Source: DAOTVC01 sp034437215 (GTDB lineage Bacteria > Chloroflexota > Anaerolineae > B4-G1 > SLSP01). Taken from it: a DNA stretch of 21,926 nt. The translations under genes and the position numbers were made by a program. The notes beneath the pieces were generated by a model that was given only the letters and a program-made list of their open reading frames with translations, did not search any database and was not told the DNA's origin. The stretch lies in the NCBI GenBank assembly GCA_034437215.1, contig DAOTVC010000138.1, positions 1-21,926 of the forward strand, read 5' to 3'. Below are positions 6,569-13,971 of the stretch, one piece after another. Position 1 is the stretch's first letter. Every line of letters begins with the position of its first letter.

Positions 6569-7323
6569 AGAAGAGCGTTGGAGTGAGCAAAAGATGGGGC
6601 AGGGGCCTGCTGTTGGTCCTGCTGGCGGTGCCCCTGCTGCTGGCGGGCTGCGACGTACCGACGACAGGGGCGGGTGTTCGCGCGGACACTGACCAACGGA
6701 CGATCAGCGTGGTAGGGGTCGGTCAGGCGAGCGCTGCGCCTGATCGCGCCGTGGTGGTCGTCGGCGTGGAGACGGAGGCAGAGACCGCCGAGGCGGCCCT
6801 CTCGCGGAACAACGCCCAAATGGGGGATCTCATCGCGGCTCTCGTGGAGGCGGGGATCCCCGAGGAGGACATCCAGACGCGGACGGTGAACCTGCGCCCG
6901 CGCTATCAGGAGGTGCGCCCGGAGGACGGCGCGCCGAGCCGTGAGGTCACCGGCTACGTGGCGACCAACACCGTGGAGGTGACCATCGAAGTGTTGGAGG
7001 ATTTGGGGGAGCTGCTGGATACCGCCATCCGGGCCGGTGGTAACCGCATCGAAAACGTGCGCTTTGAGATCAGCGATCCCGCGCAGCTTCTCGATGACGC
7101 CCGGGAGGCGGCGTGGACCGATGCGCAGGAGAAGGCGATGCAGCTGGTGACGCTGGCGGGCGCCGAGCTGGGCCCCGTGCAGAGTATCAACGAATCGACC
7201 CGGACGCCACGTCCCGTGCGCGGGGTGGAGATGGAGGAGGCTGCGCGGGCTGTGCCTGTACAGCCGGGTACCGAGAACATCGAGGTGGAGCTGCAGATCA
7301 CCTGGCTGATCCTGCCCGACTGA
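6565..7323 (+). CDS. SIMPL (DUF541) domain lipoprotein
   Basis: A 252-residue predicted lipoprotein. A basic start (MKKSVGVSKRWGR), a hydrophobic stretch LLLVLLAVPLLL and the lipobox LLAGC place the lipidated cysteine at residue 29. The mature part begins with ISVVGVGQASAAPDRAVVVVGVET, the hallmark opening of SIMPL/DUF541 proteins, and continues with VEAGIPEEDIQTRTVNL, the VTGYVATNTVEVTI strand, and AWTDAQEKAMQLVTLAGAELG. Family members are periplasmic or surface proteins tied loosely to oxidative-stress protection or signalling; the biochemical role is unsettled. The ATG overlaps the stop of the preceding dehydrogenase, and GGAGGGAG lies just upstream. Confidence 0.9.
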   Translation: MKKSVGVSKRWGRGLLLVLLAVPLLLAGCDVPTTGAGVRADTDQRTISVVGVGQASAAPDRAVVVVGVETEAETAEAALSRNNAQMGDLIAALVEAGIPEEDIQTRTVNLRPRYQEVRPEDGAPSREVTGYVATNTVEVTIEVLEDLGELLDTAIRAGGNRIENVRFEISDPAQLLDDAREAAWTDAQEKAMQLVTLAGAELGPVQSINESTRTPRPVRGVEMEEAARAVPVQPGTENIEVELQITWLILPD

Positions 7324-7331
7324 CCGCCTGC

Positions 7332-7375
7332 GACGATCTGACTACCTGACCCCAAGACTACAAGACTACCCGACT
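7332..7375 (+). repeat. Degenerate GACTACNN octamer array before the phosphoribosyltransferase gene
   Basis: Octamers start at 7332, 7340, 7348, 7356, 7364 and 7372: GACGATCT, GACTACCT, GACCCCAA, GACTACAA, GACTACCC, GACT. The last runs into GAAAGGAG, the ribosome site. The array takes up most of the 68-nt spacer. Confidence 0.78.
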
Positions 7376-7391
7376 GAAAGGAGCGAGCTAG

Positions 7392-8039
7392 ATGGCGAGA
7401 CGTTTTGAGAATCGCAGGGAAGCAGGGCAGGCGCTGGCGGCGGAGTTGCAGACGTACGCCGCCCGCGAGGATCTCCTCGTGTTGGCGCTGCCGCGGGGCG
7501 GCGTGCCCGTCGCCTTTGAGGTCGCCGAGGCGCTGGATGCGCCCCTCGACGTCTTCCTCGTGCGCAAGCTGGGCGTGCCCGGTCACGAGGAGCTGGCGAT
7601 GGGAGCCATCGCCACGGGCGGGGTGCGCGTCCTCAACGAGGACGTCATCCGCCAGCTGGGACTGCGGGACGACCAGATCGAGCAGGTCGCCGAGCAGGAG
7701 CGGCAGGAGCTGCGCCGCCGCGAGGAGGCCTACCGGGGAGATCGCGGCGAGCTCCGCATCGAAGGACGTTTCATCATCCTCGTCGACGACGGGCTGGCGA
7801 CGGGTGCAACGATGCGCGCTGCAGTGAAAGCGTTGAAAGAGCAGGAGCCCGCGGAGGTCGTCGTCGCCGTCCCCACCGCCGCACCCGAATCCTGCGAGGA
7901 CTTCGAGACGGAGGTCGATGAGGTGCTCTGCCTGACGACGCCGAGACCCTTCTTCGGCGTTGGGGGTTCCTACGCTGACTTCTCCCAGACCACGGACCAG
8001 GAGGTGCGGGATCTGCTGGCCCGCGCGCGGGAGAGTTGA
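7392..8039 (+). CDS. Phosphoribosyltransferase domain protein (cassette copy)
   Basis: A 215-residue type I phosphoribosyltransferase-fold protein. The PRPP-binding loop IILVDDGLATGAT is at about residues 128-140. The N-terminal FENRREAGQALA and VLALPRGGVPVAFEVAEAL are typical of the group often annotated as predicted phosphoribosyltransferase and found next to, or fused with, dienelactone-hydrolase-like domains (Rv0571c type). The hydrolase is the next gene here, as a separate protein. The real substrate is unknown for the family. ATG 7392 follows AAAGGAG. A paralogue of the same length is at 15762. Confidence 0.88.
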   Translation: MARRFENRREAGQALAAELQTYAAREDLLVLALPRGGVPVAFEVAEALDAPLDVFLVRKLGVPGHEELAMGAIATGGVRVLNEDVIRQLGLRDDQIEQVAEQERQELRRREEAYRGDRGELRIEGRFIILVDDGLATGATMRAAVKALKEQEPAEVVVAVPTAAPESCEDFETEVDEVLCLTTPRPFFGVGGSYADFSQTTDQEVRDLLARARES

Positions 8040-8066
8040 GCGCCGGTGATCAGGAGAGTAACCGGG

Positions 8067-8145
8067 GGTTAGGAATCTGGGATCAGGCGGCAGGCTCACG
8101 AGGGGCGTCGCCTAATCCCTAGTCTCCATTCCCTGAGCCCTATAC
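8067..8145. repeat. Two opposed degenerate heptamer arrays in the spacer before the hydrolase
   Basis: Left array: GGTTAGG, AATCTGG, GATCAGG, CGGCAGG at 8067, 8074, 8081 and 8088. Right array: CCTAATC, CCTAGTC, TCCATTC, CCTGAGC, CCTATAC from 8111 to 8145, ending directly before AAGAAAGG, the ribosome site. The right array read on the other strand (GATTAGG, GACTAGG...) resembles the left, so the two arms are partly complementary and could pair across about 16 nt. Confidence 0.6.
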
Positions 8146-8159
8146 AAGAAAGGATCACC

Positions 8160-8831
8160 ATGGGATATCGAGTTGAAGAGTCAAGGAGTGTGGGGCGTCT
8201 GCTCGAGGTGCAGACGGACTCGGCGACGGTCGAGGCCAACCTCAGCATTCCCGAAGGCGCGCAGAGCATCGTGCTCTTCGCGCATGGGACGGGAAGCAGC
8301 CGCCACAGCTCCCGTAACCGCTTTGTGGCGGAGGCCCTGAACGAGGGGGGGCTTGCTACGCTGCTCATCGACCTCCTCACCCCCGACGAGAAGCGACGGG
8401 ATCTGATGACCCGCGAGGTACGCTTCGACATCGACCGGCTGGGTAAGCGGGTGACGGGCGCCGTCGATTGGCTGGCGGAGAACGAGGAGACGCGGGACCT
8501 GAAGATCGGCTGTTTCGGCTCGAGCACCGGTGCCGCCAGCGCGCTCATCGCCGCCGCCAACCGTCCGGATCTCATCAAGGCGGTCGTCTCCCGCGGGGGA
8601 AGGGTGGACATGGCGAAGGACGTGCTGGAGGCGGTGGAGGCGCCCACCCTCTGCATCGTCGGGGGGCGGGACGTACAGGTGCTGGCGGTCAGCCGCTGGG
8701 CGCTCCAGCGGATGGACGTCGAGAAGGGGCTCGAGATCGTGGCCGATGCCGGACACCTCTTCGAGGAGCCGGGGGCGTTGGAGGAAGTGGCCCGGTTGAC
8801 CCGCGAGTGGTTCCAGGATCATCTGGGTTGA
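8160..8831 (+). CDS. Alpha/beta hydrolase (dienelactone-hydrolase-like)
   Basis: A 223-residue cytosolic hydrolase. The complete triad can be seen: nucleophile S122 in GCFGSSTGAA, acid D171 in CIVGGRDVQVL and H199 in ADAGHLFEEPG. The oxyanion segment FAHGTGSSRHS (residues 40-50) follows the first core strand. Homologues occur as the hydrolase half of phosphoribosyltransferase-hydrolase fusions, so the split neighbours here probably work together; the substrate is unknown. ATG 8160 follows AAAGGA. The erythromycin-esterase-like gene starts 11 nt downstream. Confidence 0.9.
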   Translation: MGYRVEESRSVGRLLEVQTDSATVEANLSIPEGAQSIVLFAHGTGSSRHSSRNRFVAEALNEGGLATLLIDLLTPDEKRRDLMTREVRFDIDRLGKRVTGAVDWLAENEETRDLKIGCFGSSTGAASALIAAANRPDLIKAVVSRGGRVDMAKDVLEAVEAPTLCIVGGRDVQVLAVSRWALQRMDVEKGLEIVADAGHLFEEPGALEEVARLTREWFQDHLG

Positions 8832-8842
8832 GAGGGGGAAAG

Positions 8843-10150
8843 ATGGAAACGCGAGAAAAGGACGTTGGGCCGTTGGTCGACGCGGTTCGGCGTCTGGTAC
8901 AGCCCTTTGAGTTGAAGGCGGACCTCGATCCTATCATGGAGCAGATCGGGGACGCGCGCTACGTGCTGCTGGGGGAGGCCTCCCATGGGACGGCGGAGTA
9001 CTACGTCTGGCGGGCGCGCCTGAGCCAGCGGCTCATCCGCGAAAAGGGCTTCTCCTTCGTCTCGGTGGAGGGGGACTGGCCCGACTGTTACCAGGTGAAC
9101 CGCTACGTGAAGGGGTACCCGGACGTCGGAAAGCGCGCCTACGACGTCCTGCACGCCTTCGAGCGATGGCCTACCTGGATGTGGGCCAACTGGGAGATCG
9201 TAGCCTTTACCGAGTGGCTCCGGCTCTTCAACGAGAAGCAGGGGCGCCAGGTGGGCTTCTACGGGCTGGACGTCTACAGCCTCTGGGAGTCCATGGAGGC
9301 CATCATCGACTACCTGGAGGAGGTGGATCCCGAAGCCGCAGCCGCGGCCCGGCGAGCCTACCTCTGTTTCGAGCCCTACGGTGAGGACGCGCAGTCCTAC
9401 GCGTGGAGTACGGCGATGGTGCCCGAGAGCTGCGAGGACGAGGTGATCAACCTCCTCATCGAGATGCGGCAGCGGATGCCCCTCTTCGATGGGGACACCG
9501 AGGCGGCCTTCAGCGCCGACCAGAATGCCCTGGTGACGGTCAACGCCGAGCACTACTACCGCACTATGGTGAGAGGGGGAGCGGATTCGTGGAACGTGCG
9601 CGACCGCCACATGGTGGAGACGCTCCACCGGCTGATGAACTTCCACGGGCCCGAGGCGAAGGGCATCGTCTGGGCGCACAACACCCACGTGGGGGATGCG
9701 CGGGCGACGGACATGGCGGGGTCGGGCATGGTCAACGTGGGGCAGCTGGTCCGCGAAGCGGATGGTGGCGCGGGAGTCGTCCTCATCGGCTTCGGCTCTC
9801 ATCACGGGAGCGTCGTTGCCGGGGAGTCGTGGGGCGCTCCCATGCAGCGGATGCGCGTCCCCGAGGGGCAGCCGGGCAGCTGGGAGGACGTGCTGCACCG
9901 GGCCGGTGCCGAGCGAGGCTTCCTCCTGTTGGGGGATCCCCGGTGGGGGAAGGAGCTGCAGAGGACGCGGGGCCACCGGGCCATCGGCGTCGTCTACCAT
10001 CCGGCTCAGGAGTGGGGTAACTACGTCCCCACCGTCTTGCCCGACCGCTACGACACCTTTATCTACATCGACGAGACGGAGGCGCTTCATCCACTGCACA
10101 TACGGGGGGCGACGGATAAGCCGCCCGAGACCTATCCCTGGGGGGTATGA
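8843..10150 (+). CDS. Erythromycin-esterase-like protein
   Basis: A 435-residue member of the erythromycin esterase/succinoglycan-biosynthesis family. The signature GEASHGTAEYY is at residues 44-54, with E45 and H48 matching the essential Glu/His of EreA/EreB-type enzymes. FVSVEGDWPDCYQVNRYVKG, WANWEIVAFTEWLR, GFYGLDVYSLWESM, VWAHNTHVGDAR (H279, H282) and GFGSHHGSVVA follow in family order. ATG 8843 is chosen because GAGAGGGGGAA lies just upstream and the protein then starts as relatives do; the open frame extends further 5' but only through the hydrolase gene. Being a chromosomal gene in a phosphoribosyltransferase-hydrolase cassette suggests a native metabolic or stress role rather than acquired macrolide resistance. 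Confidence 0.9.
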   Translation: METREKDVGPLVDAVRRLVQPFELKADLDPIMEQIGDARYVLLGEASHGTAEYYVWRARLSQRLIREKGFSFVSVEGDWPDCYQVNRYVKGYPDVGKRAYDVLHAFERWPTWMWANWEIVAFTEWLRLFNEKQGRQVGFYGLDVYSLWESMEAIIDYLEEVDPEAAAAARRAYLCFEPYGEDAQSYAWSTAMVPESCEDEVINLLIEMRQRMPLFDGDTEAAFSADQNALVTVNAEHYYRTMVRGGADSWNVRDRHMVETLHRLMNFHGPEAKGIVWAHNTHVGDARATDMAGSGMVNVGQLVREADGGAGVVLIGFGSHHGSVVAGESWGAPMQRMRVPEGQPGSWEDVLHRAGAERGFLLLGDPRWGKELQRTRGHRAIGVVYHPAQEWGNYVPTVLPDRYDTFIYIDETEALHPLHIRGATDKPPETYPWGV

Positions 10151-10151
10151 G

Positions 10152-10571
10152 ATGAACAGAGAGAAGTTGGATGAGGCAATGGCTCTGAGCGAGAAGTTGG
10201 GTCACGTCTTCCTGGCGACGGCGGACGAGGATGGCGTGCCCCACATCGCCGCCGCCGGACGGCTCTCCGGCGCTTCGGGCGACCGGGTGGTGCTGGAGGA
10301 GTGGTTCTGCCCGGGAACGATGGAGAATCTCGAGGAGACCCGGGATATCGCCCTCGCCGTCTGGAGCGCCGAGGAGGATCAGGGCTACCAGCTCATCGGC
10401 AGGGTAGAGCAGATCATCGAGATGAACGTGCTCGACGGCTACGCGCCCGGTCAGGAGGAGCGGATGCCGGTGGCCCAGATCGAGAGGCGGCTGCTGATCC
10501 AGGTGGAGCAGGTCCTCGACTTCAGCCAGGCGCCTCACTGCGACGTCCCCGACGTCACCGCGCCCCAGTAG
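10152..10571 (+). CDS. Pyridoxamine 5'-phosphate oxidase-family FMN-binding split-barrel protein
   Basis: A 139-residue small split-barrel protein. The opening strands GHVFLATADEDGVPHIAAAGRL match the FMN-binding barrel of PNPOx-like proteins (xxLAT.D.dG.Ph), followed by the VLEEWFCPGTMENLEETRDIALAVW segment and YQLIGRVEQI. It lacks the length and C-terminal Arg motif of true PdxH, so a general flavin or heme-binding reductase role is more likely. It starts 1 nt after the erythromycin-esterase-like stop (TGA G ATG), so it is probably the last gene of that cassette. Cofactor is inferred from family. Confidence 0.8.
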   Translation: MNREKLDEAMALSEKLGHVFLATADEDGVPHIAAAGRLSGASGDRVVLEEWFCPGTMENLEETRDIALAVWSAEEDQGYQLIGRVEQIIEMNVLDGYAPGQEERMPVAQIERRLLIQVEQVLDFSQAPHCDVPDVTAPQ

Positions 10572-10595
10572 ACAAGAGTTAGGAGAGGAGGAACC

Positions 10596-11390
10596 ATGCC
10601 GGAGCTGCCCGATGTCGCCGCCTTCAAGAGTTACTTCGACGTGACGGCCCTGCACCAGAGGATCGAAGACGTGGAGGTGCAGGGCATCTACCCGCTCAAG
10701 GAGATCGCTCCCGACGAGCTGCGGGAGGGGCTGCGGGGCCGCGCCTTCGAGTCGACGGAGCGCCACGGCAAGTATCTCTTCGTGGCGCTGGACGGGGACG
10801 GGGGGTGGCTGGTGCTGCACTTCGGCATGACCGGTGATCTCAAATACTACAAGGTTCCGGAGAAGGAGCCCGAGTACGATCAGGTGCTCTTGCGCTTCGC
10901 CAACGGCTACCACCTGGCCTACGTCTCCAAGCGTAAGCTGGGGGAGGTCCGGCTCATCGACGACGTGGACGCCTTTATCGAGGAGCACGATCTGGGACCC
11001 GACGCGATGGCGGAGGACTTCGACTACGAGCGTTTCAAGGAGACCTTCGGGCGGAAGGGGGGCATGGTCAAATCGGCGCTGATGGATCAGAGCACGCTGG
11101 CGGGCATCGGCAACGTCTACTCCGACGAGATCCTCTTCCAGGCGGGGATCCATCCCCAGCGGAAGGTGCAGGATCTCGACGAGCAGGAGCTCCGGAGAGT
11201 CTACGAGAGCCTCAAGGAGGTCCTGGAGACGGCGATAGAGCACAACGCCGAGCCCGCCGACTTTCCCGCCGACTACCTGATCCCCCACCGGGGGGAGGAG
11301 CGCTGCCCCTGCTGTGACGGGGAGCTGCAGAGCGTCAAGGTTTCGGGCCGCACCGGCTACTACTGCCCCGAGCGGCAGCCGGAGCCCTGA
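10596..11390 (+). CDS. mutM: Formamidopyrimidine-DNA glycosylase family (Fpg/MutM)
   Basis: A 264-residue base-excision glycosylase/AP lyase. The catalytic N-terminus MPELPDV (P2, E3) fixes the start at ATG 10596, backed by GGAGAGGAGG. Other family features: HGKYLF with the conserved K59, VLHFGMTGDL, and the helix-two-turn-helix ALMDQSTLAGIGNVYSDEIL (161-180). The C-terminal zinc finger is imperfect: C237, C239 and C240 (CPCC) and C257 are present, but the fourth ligand position in YYCPERQ is R260 instead of Cys. The catalytic Arg of the finger (GRTGYYC, R252) is retained. Expected substrates are 8-oxoguanine and formamidopyrimidines, though Nei-like specificity is possible. It opens the repair-gene block. 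Confidence 0.92.
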   Translation: MPELPDVAAFKSYFDVTALHQRIEDVEVQGIYPLKEIAPDELREGLRGRAFESTERHGKYLFVALDGDGGWLVLHFGMTGDLKYYKVPEKEPEYDQVLLRFANGYHLAYVSKRKLGEVRLIDDVDAFIEEHDLGPDAMAEDFDYERFKETFGRKGGMVKSALMDQSTLAGIGNVYSDEILFQAGIHPQRKVQDLDEQELRRVYESLKEVLETAIEHNAEPADFPADYLIPHRGEERCPCCDGELQSVKVSGRTGYYCPERQPEP

Positions 11391-11411
11391 ATCGTCGGGA
11401 GGAAGCGCAAG

Positions 11412-11443
11412 AACTACCTGACGACGAGACGACTCGACTACTG
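11412..11443 (+). repeat. Degenerate GACNACNN octamer array before the LLM oxidoreductase gene
   Basis: Octamers AACTACCT, GACGACGA, GACGACTC, GACTACTG start at 11412, 11420, 11428 and 11436. They run straight into TGAAGGAGG, the ribosome site. Same architecture as the arrays at 3879 and 7332. Confidence 0.7.
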
Positions 11444-11455
11444 TGAAGGAGGACC

Positions 11456-12421
11456 ATGGTCACGATTGGATATCACGCATCGCACGAGCAGTTCACGCCC
11501 AGCGCGCTCATCCGCTACGCCAAGATGGCGGAGGACGCGGGCTTCGTGGGCGGCATGTGCTCGGACCATCTCCATCCCTGGAGTGAGGATCAGGGGGAGA
11601 GCGGGCACGCCTGGACCTGGTTGGGTGCCGCGCTGCAGGCCACGACGCAGGGGACCTACGGCGTCGTCACGGCGCCCGTCCAGCGCTATCACCCGGCGGT
11701 TATCGCCCAGGCTTGTGCGACGCTGGCGGATATGTTCCCCGGACGCTTCTGGGTCGCCATGGGCAGCGGGGAGGCGCTCAACGAGCACGTCACCGGCGAG
11801 CCCTGGCCCCGGGAGGAGGTGCGTGACCTGCGGTTGAAGGAGGCCGTCGACGTCATCCGTGCCCTCTGGGCGGGGGAGCTGGTCAATCACCAAGGGCTCA
11901 TCCGCGTGGAGGAGGCCAAGCTCTACACCCTGCCGGAGACCCTGCCGCTGCTCATCGGGGCGGCGGTGACCAGGGAGACCGCCGGGTGGGTTGCGGGGTG
12001 GGCCGACGGCTTCGTGACCGTCAATCGGGACCCCGGCGACCTGGCGGAGGTGGCCGAGCGCTTCCATCAGGGCGGCGGGGAGGGGAAGCCCATGTACCTT
12101 CAGGTGCACGTCTCCTACGCCGAGAGCGAGGAGGAGGCCTACGCAGGCGCCTACGATCAGTGGCGTACGGTCATCTTCCCCAGCGACGTGCTCGCCAGCC
12201 TGGATATGCCCTCCCAGTTCGACGCCGCGGCGACCTTCGTCCGTCCGGAGGATCTCGACAGGCACATCTGGATCTCGAACGACCTCGACCGCCACATCGA
12301 GTGGCTGCAGAGGTGTATCGACCTCGGTTTCGACGTCATCAATGTCCACAACGTCAACCGGGATCAGGAACGCTTCATCGAGGCTTATGGGAAGCACGTA
12401 CTGCCTGCCCTGCAGGAGTGA
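11456..12421 (+). CDS. LLM-class flavin-dependent oxidoreductase (probable non-F420 type)
   Basis: A 321-residue TIM-barrel bacterial luciferase-like monooxygenase family protein. The N-terminus TIGYHASHEQFTPSALIRYAKMAEDAGF and the MCSDHLHPWSEDQGESGHAW segment match the family described as probable non-F420 flavinoid oxidoreductase. Later pieces RFWVAMGSGEALNEHVTGEPWP, LRLKEAVDVIRALWAGE and LPLLIGAAVT are typical barrel elements around the flavin site. FMN use is inferred from the family; substrate unknown. ATG 11456 follows AAGGAGG. The stop codon directly abuts the left direct repeat of the MITE-like element at 12422. Confidence 0.85.
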   Translation: MVTIGYHASHEQFTPSALIRYAKMAEDAGFVGGMCSDHLHPWSEDQGESGHAWTWLGAALQATTQGTYGVVTAPVQRYHPAVIAQACATLADMFPGRFWVAMGSGEALNEHVTGEPWPREEVRDLRLKEAVDVIRALWAGELVNHQGLIRVEEAKLYTLPETLPLLIGAAVTRETAGWVAGWADGFVTVNRDPGDLAEVAERFHQGGGEGKPMYLQVHVSYAESEEEAYAGAYDQWRTVIFPSDVLASLDMPSQFDAAATFVRPEDLDRHIWISNDLDRHIEWLQRCIDLGFDVINVHNVNRDQERFIEAYGKHVLPALQE

Positions 12422-12553
12422 TAAGCATTTGGATGTGTTTCACTTGAGTTAAGCCGAGGTGTGAAACGCAAAACGTAAAACGTGAGATCCTCACGCTTCA
12501 CGTTTCAGCGAATGGGTAGCTTCCAATTGAGTTGAAACAAACCCTAAGCATTT
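12422..12553. mobile_element. MITE-like palindromic element flanked by 9-bp direct repeats
   Basis: TAAGCATTT occurs at 12422-12430 and again at 12545-12553, consistent with a target-site duplication. Exactly five bases inside each copy lies a 7-bp terminal inverted repeat, TGTTTCA (12436-12442) and TGAAACA (12533-12539). The five bases outside the repeats (GGATG, and GGGTT as the complement on the right) agree at three positions. The centre holds a heptamer-periodic palindrome (12462-12508) with the inner stem CGTGAG-ATC-CTCACG. The segment is more AT-rich than its surroundings and encodes nothing. A related element is at 15617-15734. Confidence 0.5.
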
Positions 12554-12574
12554 ACATAGGAAAGGAGCAAGCGA

Positions 12575-13369
12575 GTGTTACACAGAATGGAGCAGCTCTA
12601 CGGTTACGATATTCACGGCATCGATGGTGAGATGGGGAAGCTGGACGACATCTACTTCGACAACCTGACCTGGGCCACACGCTACTTCGTGGTCGACACG
12701 GGCGGCTGGCTGACGGGCCGGCAGGTGCTCGTCGCCCCCATGGTCGTCGAGGCCCCCGATATGGAGGAGGAGGCCCTGCCCGTCCAGCTGACGCAGGAGC
12801 AGATCGAAAATAGCCCCGGGATTGACCTGGCCCAGCCCGTCTCGGAGCAGCAGCTGCGGGACCTGCACACCTACTACGGCTGGCCCTGGACGATGACGCC
12901 CACGGCCCATCCCGGCGCCTACTACCTGCCGGCCCCCCTGCTTCCCGGCGCCGCTGCCGTCGTCGGTGAGGCCCGGCCCGAAACTGGGGAGGAAGAGAAC
13001 GTCAATCCCTACCTGCGGAGCAGCCGCGAGGTGCGGGGCTACACCATTCAGGCCCGCGACGGTGAGATCGGCCACCTCGAGGACTTCCTCGTCGACCCTC
13101 TCGACTGGGTGATCCGTTACCTGCTGCTGGACACCGGCGGCTGGCTCGGAGGACGCAAGGTGCTCATGGCGCCCACCTGGGTCGAAGAGCTGAGTTGGGT
13201 CCGGGGCAAGGTCTACATGGACCTGCGCCGAGAGACTATCGAGCAGAGCCCGCAGTACGAACCCGCCCGCCCCGTGGACCGGGAGTACGAGAAGGCGCTG
13301 CACGGCTACTACGGACGGCGGGGCTACTGGGAGCTCGAGGACGAGGTCAACGAGTCCGAGGAGGCGTGA
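12575..13369 (+). CDS. Duplicated PRC-barrel domain protein
   Basis: A 264-residue protein with two PRC-barrel repeats. The first is around residues 8-60 (GYDIHGIDGEMGKLDDIYFD, then RYFVVDTGGWLTGRQVLVAP), the second around 153-205 (GYTIQARDGEIGHLEDFLVD, then RYLLLDTGGWLGGRKVLMAP). Each is followed by a similar tail ending in a YYG motif (LHTYYGW and LHGYYGR). The middle linker (TAHPGAYYLPAPLLPG) is Pro/Ala-rich. PRC barrels serve in RNA processing (RimM), photosynthetic reaction centres and many stress proteins; the function here is unknown. Start GTG 12575 follows AAAGGAG. Its stop overlaps the LigD-phosphoesterase start (TGATG, 13367-13371), so it is translationally coupled to the repair genes. 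Confidence 0.88.
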   Translation: MLHRMEQLYGYDIHGIDGEMGKLDDIYFDNLTWATRYFVVDTGGWLTGRQVLVAPMVVEAPDMEEEALPVQLTQEQIENSPGIDLAQPVSEQQLRDLHTYYGWPWTMTPTAHPGAYYLPAPLLPGAAAVVGEARPETGEEENVNPYLRSSREVRGYTIQARDGEIGHLEDFLVDPLDWVIRYLLLDTGGWLGGRKVLMAPTWVEELSWVRGKVYMDLRRETIEQSPQYEPARPVDREYEKALHGYYGRRGYWELEDEVNESEEA

Positions 13370-13971
13370 TGAGTTCAGATTCGCTGAAGGAGTACCGGGA
13401 GAAGCGGGACTTCGAACGCACGCGGGAGCCGGCGGGGGGTGAGCGCGAGGCAGCGGAGAAGCCCCTCTTCGTCATTCAGAAGCACGACGCGAGCAACCTC
13501 CACTACGACTTCCGGTTGGAGGTGGAGGGGGTGCTCAAGTCGTGGGCGGTGCCCAAGGGGCCCTCCACCGATCCGGGGGAGAAGCGCCTCGCCCTGCCCA
13601 CCGAAGATCACCCCCTGGACTACGTCGACTTCGAGGCGGTCATTCCCGAGGACGAGTACGGGGGCGGGACGGTCATCGTCTGGGATCAGGGCCCCTACCG
13701 TAACCTGCGGGCCGAGAAGGCGGACGACGAGGAGCGGCTCTCGATGGAGGAGTCCATCGAGGACGGCAAGGTGGAGGTCTGGCTGGAGGGCGAGAAGCTG
13801 CAGGGGGGTTACGCCCTGATCCGCACGGGAGGCGGGGACGACGCCCGCTGGCTGCTCATCAAGATGAAGGACGAGCACGCCGATCCCGATCGGGACGTGC
13901 TCGAGGAGGAGCCCGATTCGGTGCTCTCGGGACGCTCACTGGAAGAGGTCACCGAGGAGGAGGCTGAATGA
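13369..13971 (+). CDS. Stand-alone LigD 3'-phosphoesterase (PE) domain
   Basis: A 200-residue protein equal to the PE domain of bacterial LigD. The catalytic set is intact: H39 (QKHDA), H45 and D47 with R49 (HYDFRL) and H81 (EDHPLDY), spaced as in the well-studied Pseudomonas enzyme. LKSWAVPKGPS (56-66) and FEAVIPEDEYGGGTVIVWDQG (88-108) complete the fold. PE domains remove 3'-ribonucleotides and 3'-phosphates from broken DNA ends before joining. ATG 13369 overlaps the PRC-barrel stop, and the gene's own TGA overlaps the polymerase start (ATGA, 13968-13971). An acidic tail (LEEEPDSVLS..EVTEEEAE) follows the domain. No ligase domain is attached. Confidence 0.93.
   Translation: MSSDSLKEYREKRDFERTREPAGGEREAAEKPLFVIQKHDASNLHYDFRLEVEGVLKSWAVPKGPSTDPGEKRLALPTEDHPLDYVDFEAVIPEDEYGGGTVIVWDQGPYRNLRAEKADDEERLSMEESIEDGKVEVWLEGEKLQGGYALIRTGGGDDARWLLIKMKDEHADPDRDVLEEEPDSVLSGRSLEEVTEEEAE

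Noticed and set aside
8843..10150. Acquired macrolide-resistance gene
   Set aside because: The protein belongs to the erythromycin esterase family, but it sits in a native-looking cassette with the same composition as its neighbours and no mobile genes nearby; resistance cannot be inferred.
12532..12558. Sigma-70-like promoter (TTGAAA ... TACATA) before the PRC-barrel gene
   Set aside because: Spacing is about 15 nt and the -10 box matches poorly; too weak to annotate, though the right end of the MITE-like element could supply a -35 box.
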